Source: Fidelibacterota bacterium
Lineage (GTDB): Bacteria > Fidelibacterota > UBA2242
Direction of reading: 5' to 3'
Length of the DNA: 6,173 bases
NCBI GenBank assembly: GCA_023133185.1
Contig: JAGLWX010000102.1
Span: 1-6,173, forward strand
In this document: positions 1-5,501 of the stretch, piece by piece
How positions within the stretch are numbered: the first letter of the stretch is position 1
How the letters are laid out: every line of letters begins with the position of its first letter
Notes under the pieces: generated by a model
The model's input: only the letters and a program-made list of their open reading frames with translations
Databases searched by the model: none
What the model was told of the DNA's origin: nothing
Position numbers and translations under genes: made by a program

Positions 1-594
1 TACCTGATTGATTACAGAATAGCTGAAACCACGTTGTTGTAAAAACCGGTAAATTTTCTCCCTCGCCTTTTCTTGGTCTTTAATAGTCCTTATTTTCTTC
101 TTTGCAAGTTCAAAGGCGTTTTTTAATTGATCTGAGTCATGGATTTGATTTTCCAGAACATTTTTTATGATTTCCGACGATAAGCCGCGTCTGCGCAATT
201 GAAGTCGAATCTTATTAATTCCGTAGCGATTCAAATTGATCATATCACGCACTAACATCGACGCATACTCTTCGTCATTAATATACCCTCGTTCCTTGCA
301 ATAAGAGATAGAACGCTTAATGGTTATTTCGGGAATTTCTTTTTTTCGAAGATAAAGCGCTAATTCATATTCGCTTCTCATTCGTCTTGTTAAATACCGA
401 AACGCTAACTCTTTTGCTTTTTCGAATTCTTCATGTTTACTGATAACCGCGATCTGTTTTTCAGAAAGTGATTGACCTGTTTCAATCGAAAATAAACGGA
501 AAGTCTCTTCGCAAACACTAAAAGAGTATTCGCCATCTAAAAATATTGATCGACGATCTGTTCTTTTTTTCTGTATAGAAATTTTTGTGACAAT
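1..594 (-). CDS. recX: Regulatory protein RecX (3' end missing, unusual ATT start)
   Basis: RecX binds RecA and modulates its filament and strand-exchange activity in the cytoplasm. The reading frame is open from the recA stop to the window edge. From the proposed start, 198 codons are present. The N-terminus (VTKISIQKKRTDRRSIFLDG, residues 2-21) resembles the start of longer RecX proteins such as that of Bacillus. Three-helix RecX repeats follow: YLTRRMRSEYELALYLRKK (67-85), YINDEEYASMLVRD (104-117) with RYGINKIRLQLRRRG (123-137), and an end reading YRFLQQRGFSYSVINQV (182-198). Only a few C-terminal residues should be missing. No ATG or GTG lies in frame before codon 72. I chose ATT at 594-592 because AAAGAGG lies 8 nt upstream and the family's N-terminus begins there. 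A TTG at 651-649 would add 19 residues but has no visible Shine-Dalgarno. The family call is firm; the start is inferred. It follows recA, the usual arrangement. Confidence 0.88.
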   Translation of the reverse strand, partial: MVTKISIQKKRTDRRSIFLDGEYSFSVCEETFRLFSIETGQSLSEKQIAVISKHEEFEKAKELAFRYLTRRMRSEYELALYLRKKEIPEITIKRSISYCKERGYINDEEYASMLVRDMINLNRYGINKIRLQLRRRGLSSEIIKNVLENQIHDSDQLKNAFELAKKKIRTIKDQEKAREKIYRFLQQRGFSYSVINQV

Positions 595-602
595 TTTTGC
601 TG

Positions 603-609
603 CCTCTTT
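603..609 (-). promoter_or_regulatory. Shine-Dalgarno site for recX
   Basis: The minus strand reads AAAGAGG here, with 8 nt between its last G and the ATT codon at 594-592. It is the only good ribosome-binding sequence between the recA stop and the conserved RecX N-terminus, so it decides the choice of start. Its GAGG can pair with CCTC just upstream around a GAAA loop (603-614), which might limit access. Confidence 0.5.
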
Positions 610-657
610 CGAGGAATTTAAACCGTCACTGGTATTGCTATATGCAAACAATGTGAG

Positions 658-1680
658 TTATTTGGCTGGTTGGGATTCTTTTATTAGACCAAGGAATTCT
701 CGAACCTGCTTCTCAAGTTTTGCAAACATTTCCTTGTTGTCCGCCAGGAATTGTTTGGCATTTTCACGTCCCTGACCAATACGCTCATCTCCATAAGAAT
801 ACCACGATCCGCTTTTTTGAATAATATCCGCCTCGACCGCAGTATCCAGTACATCGCCTTCAAATGAAATTCCTGTTCCGTATATAATATCGAATTGAGT
901 CTCTCTGAAGGGTGGCGCCAGTTTATTTTTTACAACTTTAACTCTTGTGCGATTCCCAATATTAGTGTTTCCTTCTTTCAGCGAAGAAATCCGGCGAATC
1001 TCAAGACGCAGCGAAGTGTAAAACTTCAGAGCACGTCCACCGGTAGTCGTCTCGGGATTTCCAAACATGACTCCGATTTTCATCCTGATCTGATTAATAA
1101 AAACAACTGAAGTATTCGATTTACTAACAGAGCCGGTTAATTTGCGAAGCGCCTGTGACATTAAGCGCGCCTGAAGCCCCATATGTGAATCACCCATTTC
1201 GCCTTCCAATTCCGCCCTGGGGACCAACGCCGCAACAGAATCCACAACGATAACATCAATAGCATTACTTCGCACAAGCGTTTCCGTAATTTCCAGCGCC
1301 TGTTCACCATTATCCGGTTGAGATATAAGCAAGTCTTTCGTATTAACACCTAACTTTGCGGCATAAATCGGATCGAGGGCGTGCTCGGCATCGATAAACG
1401 CCGCATATCCACCTTTTTTCTGAGCTTCTGCAATAATATGTAACGCAAGGGTTGTTTTCCCGGAGGCTTCCGGTCCATAAATCTCAGTTACTCTGCCCCG
1501 TGGTATCCCTCCGATTCCTACGGCAGCGTCAAGTGACAGACAACCGGTGGAAATTACATCTGACGAAATTTTGAAACCTTCATCGCCCAATCTCATTATC
1601 GATCCCTTACCGAATTGACGGTCTATCTGAGATACTGCTAAATCCAGCGCTCTTTGTTTGTTAGTATTGTCCGTAACCAT
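658..1680 (-). CDS. recA: Recombinase RecA
   Basis: RecA is the ATP-dependent strand-exchange protein of homologous recombination, and in many bacteria it is the coprotease that triggers LexA self-cleavage. The 340-residue product is of normal length and intact. The Walker A motif is GPEASGKT (69-76), with Ala where many RecAs have Ser. Walker B is VIVVD (143-147). The loop 1 region is [22 protein letters not shown] in part (159-180), and the loop 2 region runs from [20 protein letters not shown] (195-214). The motifs STGCLSLD (44-51), IDAEHALDP (96-104), [11 protein letters not shown] (243-253) and [14 protein letters not shown] sequence (297-307) also match. The C-terminus ends IKESQPAK and lacks the acidic tail of E. 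coli RecA. ATG at 1680 is chosen because GAGAGG ends 6 nt upstream; an in-frame TTG at 1686 would add two residues. It starts 19 nt after thpR, so it is probably co-transcribed with cinA and thpR. I see no recognisable LexA box. Confidence 0.98.
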   Translation of the reverse strand: MVTDNTNKQRALDLAVSQIDRQFGKGSIMRLGDEGFKISSDVISTGCLSLDAAVGIGGIPRGRVTEIYGPEASGKTTLALHIIAEAQKKGGYAAFIDAEHALDPIYAAKLGVNTKDLLISQPDNGEQALEITETLVRSNAIDVIVVDSVAALVPRAELEGEMGDSHMGLQARLMSQALRKLTGSVSKSNTSVVFINQIRMKIGVMFGNPETTTGGRALKFYTSLRLEIRRISSLKEGNTNIGNRTRVKVVKNKLAPPFRETQFDIIYGTGISFEGDVLDTAVEADIIQKSGSWYSYGDERIGQGRENAKQFLADNKEMFAKLEKQVREFLGLIKESQPAK

Positions 1681-1686
1681 AATCAA

Positions 1687-1697
1687 CCTCTCCCTCT
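1687..1697 (-). promoter_or_regulatory. Shine-Dalgarno site for recA
   Basis: The minus strand carries AGAGGGAGAGG, a doubled purine-rich site in the 19-nt gap between thpR and recA. The nearer copy (GAGAGG) leaves 6 nt to the ATG at 1680. That is ideal spacing, and it favours this start over the TTG at 1686, which abuts the site directly. Confidence 0.7.
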
Positions 1698-1699
1698 AT

Positions 1700-2260
1700 T
1701 CATTTTAATAAAAATTTATGTATTGGAGTATATATTGCACCTTTAGGCTTTAAGGTACTCTCAAATAGGATTATTTCCGTGACATTGTTACTAATGGGAT
1801 CAAATCTATACTTAACTAAGCGATTCAGATTAGGAAAAGACTTTTTAAAACCTTTTACACGACCTAAAGTAATATGTGATCTATATTCTCTATCTTCCTT
1901 TTTTACAGGCATATCCTTCAACGCATCATTTAGCAATTTACTCAATTCTCCCAAATGATTCGAACCTTGTGTAATTCCCAGCCAAAGTACTCTTGGTCGT
2001 GATAAATTCGGAAATACTCCGGTTCCTTGAATAATATAAACAAATTTTTTAAAACTATGAATGGAACTTTGTATCTTTGATATAATACCCGGGATATGAT
2101 CGGTATTTACATCCCCTAAAAATTTTAACGTCAAATGAACATTGCCCGGAGCTATAAAGCGAATTTCATTTTTTAAAAAATGAAACTCCGATTGCAGCGC
2201 ACGTATCAATGCCCGGGTCTGTTCCGAGACATTGACCGCTAAAAACAGCCGCTTTTCCAT
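1700..2260 (-). CDS. thpR: RNA 2',3'-cyclic phosphodiesterase (2H family, LigT-like)
   Basis: This is a 186-residue protein of the 2H phosphoesterase superfamily. The family opens RNA 2',3'-cyclic phosphates to 2'-phosphates and was first named 2'-5' RNA ligase in E. coli. Both catalytic HxTx motifs are visible: HLTL (42-45) in PGNVHLTLKFLGDV and HITL (129-132) in YRSHITLGRVKGF. The N-terminus RLFLAVNVSEQ (4-14) and the central GVFPNLSRPRVLWLGI (81-96) are also typical. The length fits the family. The ATG follows the cinA stop by 1 nt, and AGAGGA within the last codons of cinA lies 6 nt upstream of it. Thus it is almost certainly translated from the cinA message. Its cellular substrate is not shown by the sequence. 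The position between cinA and recA suggests co-expression, not necessarily a shared pathway. Confidence 0.95.
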   Translation of the reverse strand: MEKRLFLAVNVSEQTRALIRALQSEFHFLKNEIRFIAPGNVHLTLKFLGDVNTDHIPGIISKIQSSIHSFKKFVYIIQGTGVFPNLSRPRVLWLGITQGSNHLGELSKLLNDALKDMPVKKEDREYRSHITLGRVKGFKKSFPNLNRLVKYRFDPISNNVTEIILFESTLKPKGAIYTPIHKFLLK

Positions 2261-2261
2261 A

Positions 2262-3491
2262 TTATTTCCTCTTTAACGCCAGACGTAATTGATTCAAAGC
2301 CATCTGGGCAAAATATTTTTTATTCGATTTCCTATCCCATCTATATAAAAAATGAAATACTTCATCTGTTTGGTTCATGGATAATCCCACGTAAACCGTA
2401 CCGACAGGTTTTTGCGGCGACCCGCCGGATGGTCCCGCGATTCCGGTAGTGCTTAAACCAATATCCGTATTTGCATTCTTTCGAATACCGCTTGCCATTT
2501 CTAATGCCGTTTCCGGACTTACAGCGCCATATTTTTCTAAAGTATTCTTCTTTACACCCAATACATCCATTTTCGATTGATTACTGTAGCAAACAGCGCC
2601 CTGCATAAAATAATCCGAGCTGCCGGGCACATTTGTCAATCGATGGGCGATCAACCCTCCCGTGCAAGATTCTGCAGTCGCAATCGTTAATTTTTGGACT
2701 GTCAGCATTTCAGCGATGACGGATTCCAGTGTATCACTCCCAAATCCATAAATGACATTACCAAGTATAGCGCGTACCTCATCTATATATGACGATAACG
2801 GAGTATGTTCATTATTGTTACTATTTAATGACAATGCAATATCAACAACCGGAAATCTTGGTAGTAAAGAAACTGTTAATTCCGGATGAGAGTCAATCCA
2901 GTGACTAATTTTAGAAAATATTTCAGATTCCGGTAATCCGGTTGTGTGGATTATTTCAAAGGATATCTTCTGATTAATCAACTTACTTATATCCTGCCGG
3001 ATGAAATTCCGGAACATTTTCTTCATTTCAACAGGAACACCGGGCATAAAGAAAAATAATTTCCCGTCTTTCTCAAATTTCATGCCCTGAGCGGTTCCAA
3101 TTAAATTTGGGATGATAAGCGCCTTGTTGGGAATCATAGCCTGTTTTTTATTTATATCGGACAGGCTTAGACCTTTGCTATCGAAAAGAGTTTTTATATG
3201 TCGAAACGCATCATTATTGAATTCCAGCGGTGAATCAAAGTATTGTACAGCTGCTTTTTTTGTAATATCATCATGAGTTGGTCCTAAACCACCGGTAATA
3301 AAAACGAGATTAATCTCAGATTCAATATGATCAAGAGTATGTGTAATTGATGTAATTGTATCACCGATGATCGCAATCAAATCAACATTGACGCTAATAT
3401 ATTTCAACTGTTCTATAAGATACCGGGAATTCGTTTCCGTCGATAAACCCGAAGTGAGTTCATTACCGATCGCTATGATTGCAGCGCGCAT
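2262..3491 (-). CDS. cinA: CinA-family nicotinamide-nucleotide amidohydrolase, two-domain
   Basis: A full-length 409-residue CinA. The N-terminal molybdopterin-binding-like (COG1058) domain covers about residues 1-170. Its landmarks are AIGNELTSG (7-15), VFITGGLGPTHDD (63-75) and FFMPGVPVEM (147-156). In characterised homologues this domain has ADP-ribose pyrophosphatase activity. A linker domain follows. The C-terminal PncC-type domain, about 255-405, contains ATAESCTGGL (271-280) with the expected nucleophilic Ser275, GAVCYSNQSK (298-307) and TGIAGPSGGSPQKPVGTVYVGL (349-370). This domain deamidates nicotinamide mononucleotide in NAD recycling. The first motif reads GNEL where GDE or GTE is common, a position that varies in the family. 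The ATG directly abuts the pgpA stop (TAAATG) and I see no Shine-Dalgarno, so reinitiation after pgpA is likely. Some bacteria have cinA beside recA and link it to competence; no other competence gene is seen here. Confidence 0.96.
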   Translation of the reverse strand: MRAAIIAIGNELTSGLSTETNSRYLIEQLKYISVNVDLIAIIGDTITSITHTLDHIESEINLVFITGGLGPTHDDITKKAAVQYFDSPLEFNNDAFRHIKTLFDSKGLSLSDINKKQAMIPNKALIIPNLIGTAQGMKFEKDGKLFFFMPGVPVEMKKMFRNFIRQDISKLINQKISFEIIHTTGLPESEIFSKISHWIDSHPELTVSLLPRFPVVDIALSLNSNNNEHTPLSSYIDEVRAILGNVIYGFGSDTLESVIAEMLTVQKLTIATAESCTGGLIAHRLTNVPGSSDYFMQGAVCYSNQSKMDVLGVKKNTLEKYGAVSPETALEMASGIRKNANTDIGLSTTGIAGPSGGSPQKPVGTVYVGLSMNQTDEVFHFLYRWDRKSNKKYFAQMALNQLRLALKRK

Positions 3492-3959
3492 TTATACTAT
3501 CCAGAGAATCAGATTGACGGTGATTGCCGTGAAAATTCCGGCGGCAATATCATCCATCATAATTCCAAACCCGCCACCTATCTGCTCGAGTTTATTAATA
3601 GGATATATCTTTGTAATATCAAAAAATCTAAAAACGACAAAAGCGACGAAAAATAATGGTAATTGCTCAGGAAATCGTATTTGTGGAATGAGTAATAATG
3701 CCAGCCACATTCCGGCAACTTCATCAATTACAATATAAGAGGGGTCAACAATTCCGGAATAAATCTCTGATAAACCAGCTACAAAGATCCCGATAAGAAT
3801 CGCACTACTGACAATTATAGTTCGAACAAGTACCGATTCAACCGGGAGAAATATCCAGATGATAACAGCGAGAAGGCTCGCCCATGTACCGGGAGCGCCA
3901 GGTATATATCCCGTATAAAAAAAAGACGCCAGCGTATTGATGAAAAAGTTTTTTCTCAA
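3492..3959 (-). CDS. pgpA: Phosphatidylglycerophosphatase A
   Basis: A 155-residue integral membrane enzyme that dephosphorylates phosphatidylglycerol phosphate to phosphatidylglycerol. It matches the PgpA family in length and motifs: GYIPGAPGTWASLL (17-30), DPSYIVIDEVAGMW (72-85), FRFFDITKIYPI (110-121) and GGGFGIMMDDIAAG (128-141) with the acidic pair D136-D137. The KxxPI segment reads KIYPI where KPWPI or KPFPI is common. Hydrophobic stretches at about 28-40, 46-64, 81-92, 101-112 and 139-154 are consistent with membrane helices. The start is a TTG at 3959-3957 that overlaps the pgsA stop by 4 nt (TTGA). No ATG occurs in frame before the first conserved motif, and no Shine-Dalgarno is obvious, so translation is probably coupled to pgsA. 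It acts on the product of that neighbouring enzyme. Confidence 0.94.
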   Translation of the reverse strand: MRKNFFINTLASFFYTGYIPGAPGTWASLLAVIIWIFLPVESVLVRTIIVSSAILIGIFVAGLSEIYSGIVDPSYIVIDEVAGMWLALLLIPQIRFPEQLPLFFVAFVVFRFFDITKIYPINKLEQIGGGFGIMMDDIAAGIFTAITVNLILWIV

Positions 3960-4561
3960 GATTTTTTTAAATACTGTTTGATACTATTTCTATTGACGAT
4001 GATATATTCAATACCGGTCCACACGGTAAATAAAGTCACGATCAGCATCAATGCATATATGATAGGATAATTTTCGAGGACCTTGACATATTCGGAAATT
4101 CCGAGAAATATTTTCCAACGCTGAGTGATAATATAGACCAAAATAAAACATACAACGCCAATCTGCGCACCGGTTTTTATTTTAGCGGATGAGCGGGTAA
4201 CCATTATACTATCTTTTGTGGACATTAATATCCGTAGCCCCGTTACCATAAAATCCCGAAGGATCACTAAAATAACCATCCAAAGTGGTATTAAATCCAT
4301 CACAACAAAGGAAATAAATGCAGCAGACATAAGCACTTTGTCGGCTAAGGGATCCAGGAATTTACCCAGTTTTGTCACTTCACTATATTTTCTTGCAATA
4401 TAGCCGTCATAGGCATCGGTCGTGGATGCAAGTATAAAAATAATCAATGCCAGTATTTCAAAATATTGATATCCGGTAAATAAAAAATATAAAAACAGGG
4501 GGGTCAACAATATTCTCAGAGTAGTAATAAAATTCGCCCTTGTAAAAATTTTAGATTTCAT
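3956..4561 (-). CDS. pgsA: CDP-diacylglycerol--glycerol-3-phosphate 3-phosphatidyltransferase
   Basis: A 201-residue membrane enzyme of the CDP-alcohol phosphatidyltransferase family. It joins CDP-diacylglycerol and glycerol 3-phosphate to give phosphatidylglycerol phosphate and CMP. The signature DGx2ARx8Gx3Dx3D is complete at residues 52-74 (DG, AR, G66, D70, D74), preceded by D49. The N-terminus ANFITTLRILLTPLFLYFLF (9-28) and the later RDFMVTGLRIL (102-112) and SAKIKTGAQ (125-133) are typical of PgsA rather than of phosphatidylserine synthase. About six hydrophobic segments are visible, for example 16-28, 35-47, 77-100, 132-145 and 166-183. ATG overlaps the recR stop by one base (TAATG). 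The nearest purine-rich site (AGAGGG) is about 15 nt upstream, too far to be ideal, so coupling to recR is likely. The next gene, pgpA, performs the following step. Confidence 0.96.
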   Translation of the reverse strand: MKSKIFTRANFITTLRILLTPLFLYFLFTGYQYFEILALIIFILASTTDAYDGYIARKYSEVTKLGKFLDPLADKVLMSAAFISFVVMDLIPLWMVILVILRDFMVTGLRILMSTKDSIMVTRSSAKIKTGAQIGVVCFILVYIITQRWKIFLGISEYVKVLENYPIIYALMLIVTLFTVWTGIEYIIVNRNSIKQYLKKS

Positions 4562-5154
4562 TATAATTGTGTTCTACCCTCTATTGCATGTGTTAAAGTT
4601 AATTCGTCGGCAAATTCGATATCGATCCCCATGGGTAATCCCTGAGCGATTCGGCTTACATTTATTCCCTTGTTTTTTACCAATTTTAACAAGTACAGCA
4701 ATGTTGTTTCGCCATCCCGGGTTGGATTGATTGCAAATATTACCTCCTTAATACCATCCAATCGAGGCATCAGATCGTCAATATTCAAATCATTTGGTCC
4801 GATCCCGTTTAGTGGCGACAAGACACCGCCTAACACATGATATAATCCTCGATACCGACCGGTTTTCTCAATTGCCAGCACATCCATGCTTTCCTGAACA
4901 ATACAAATCGTTAAATGATCCCGCTTCAAATCTGAACAAATGTCACAAGGATCATCTTCCGATATATTATGACACTGACTGCATTCGGATATCCGATCTT
5001 TTACATCAACAATTGCCTTTGCCATGGCAACAGCATCGTCACGAGAATTTTTCAAGATGAAAAATGCCAGGCGTTGAGCAGATTTTTTACCCACGCCCGG
5101 GAATCGCGATAGTTGATCTATCAATATCTGAAGGGAAGCTGGTAATGTGCTCAT
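4561..5154 (-). CDS. recR: Recombination mediator RecR
   Basis: RecR works with RecO and RecF to load RecA on SSB-coated single-stranded DNA at gaps. The 197-residue protein is of normal length and has all the family parts: a helix-hairpin-helix region with LSRFPGVGKKSAQRLAFFIL (15-34), a four-cysteine zinc finger (C58, C61, C70, C73), and a Toprim domain from about residue 81. In the Toprim domain, ESMDVLAIEKTGRYRGLYHV (88-107), LGGVLSPLNGIGP (108-120) and AINPTRDGETTLLYL (141-155) are clear. The end has SRIAQGLPMGIDIEFADELT (167-186) and TLTHAIEGRTQL. The ATG overlaps the stop of the YbaB gene by 4 nt (ATGA), with a weak AGGA just upstream. The dnaX-ybaB-recR order is widely conserved in bacteria. 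The protein that loads RecA is thus encoded in the same run as recA itself. Confidence 0.97.
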   Translation of the reverse strand: MSTLPASLQILIDQLSRFPGVGKKSAQRLAFFILKNSRDDAVAMAKAIVDVKDRISECSQCHNISEDDPCDICSDLKRDHLTICIVQESMDVLAIEKTGRYRGLYHVLGGVLSPLNGIGPNDLNIDDLMPRLDGIKEVIFAINPTRDGETTLLYLLKLVKNKGINVSRIAQGLPMGIDIEFADELTLTHAIEGRTQL

Positions 5155-5489
5155 AGTCCTGGAATTTTAAAACCTCCGGGCATGTTCGGCATTAACCCAC
5201 CTGTTAATCCAGCCATTTTTTCCTGAGATAATTCCTGAGATTTCGATAACGCCTGGTTTGTAGCGGCAACGATCATATCTTCGACCATTTCCACATCGTC
5301 GGATAGTACTTCGGGATCGATTTTTATCGACAATATTTCCTGTTTGCCATTTGCAACAACTTTTACCATACCGCCGCCGGCACTGCCTTCGACCGTCATA
5401 TCGGCAAGTTCCTCTTGTATCACTTCCATCTTTTGCTGCATCTTCGTAAACTGTTTCATTATATTGTTTAAACCGCCTTTGGGTATCAT
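5151..5489 (-). CDS. Nucleoid-associated protein, YbaB/EbfC family
   Basis: A 112-residue small DNA-binding protein of the YbaB/EbfC family. Members form tweezer-shaped dimers, bind DNA and coat the nucleoid. The N-terminus KGGLNNIMKQFTKMQQKMEV (4-23) is the usual methionine- and glutamine-rich helix. The core has VEGSAGGGMVKVVANGKQEI (33-52), IDPEVLSDDVEMVEDMIVAA (57-76) and NQALSKSQELSQEKMAGLTGG (78-98). The tail is rich in Gly, Pro and Met (GGLMPNMPGGFKIPGL). ATG at 5489 is chosen over the ATG at 5531: AAGGAG lies 6 nt upstream, the family starts here, and the longer form would run 42 nt upstream across the dnaX stop. It starts 10 nt after dnaX and overlaps recR by 4 nt. Confidence 0.95.
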   Translation of the reverse strand: MIPKGGLNNIMKQFTKMQQKMEVIQEELADMTVEGSAGGGMVKVVANGKQEILSIKIDPEVLSDDVEMVEDMIVAATNQALSKSQELSQEKMAGLTGGLMPNMPGGFKIPGL

Positions 5490-5495
5490 AGTTGA

Positions 5496-5501
5496 CTCCT
5501 T
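5496..5501 (-). promoter_or_regulatory. Shine-Dalgarno site for the YbaB gene
   Basis: The minus strand reads TAAGGAGTCAACTATG, so a strong AAGGAG overlaps the dnaX stop codon and leaves 6 nt to the ATG at 5489. It fixes the start of the YbaB gene and indicates ribosome handover from dnaX. Confidence 0.75.

Noticed and set aside
595..657. A terminator between recA and recX
   Set aside because: The only hairpin is four pairs long and is not followed by a T-run, so it does not look like an intrinsic terminator.
1715..1770. A sigma-70-like promoter for recA (TTGAGA and TATATA words)
   Set aside because: The spacing between them is about 24 nt, too long, and the words lie within conserved thpR coding sequence.
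3367..3738. A 123-codon plus-strand open frame
   Set aside because: It lies opposite cinA and pgpA, both clear family members; the translation is low-complexity and resembles nothing, and it has no neighbours on that strand.
2400..3770. Repeated ATTCCGG/TTCCGG words that look like a dispersed repeat or binding site
   Set aside because: On the coding strand they are Pro/Ser/Gly-Glu/Asn/Asp codons using CCG and GGA; spacing is irregular and they sit inside conserved protein motifs.
4794..5060. An 88-codon plus-strand open frame
   Set aside because: It is antisense to recR, with no family resemblance or ribosome-binding support.
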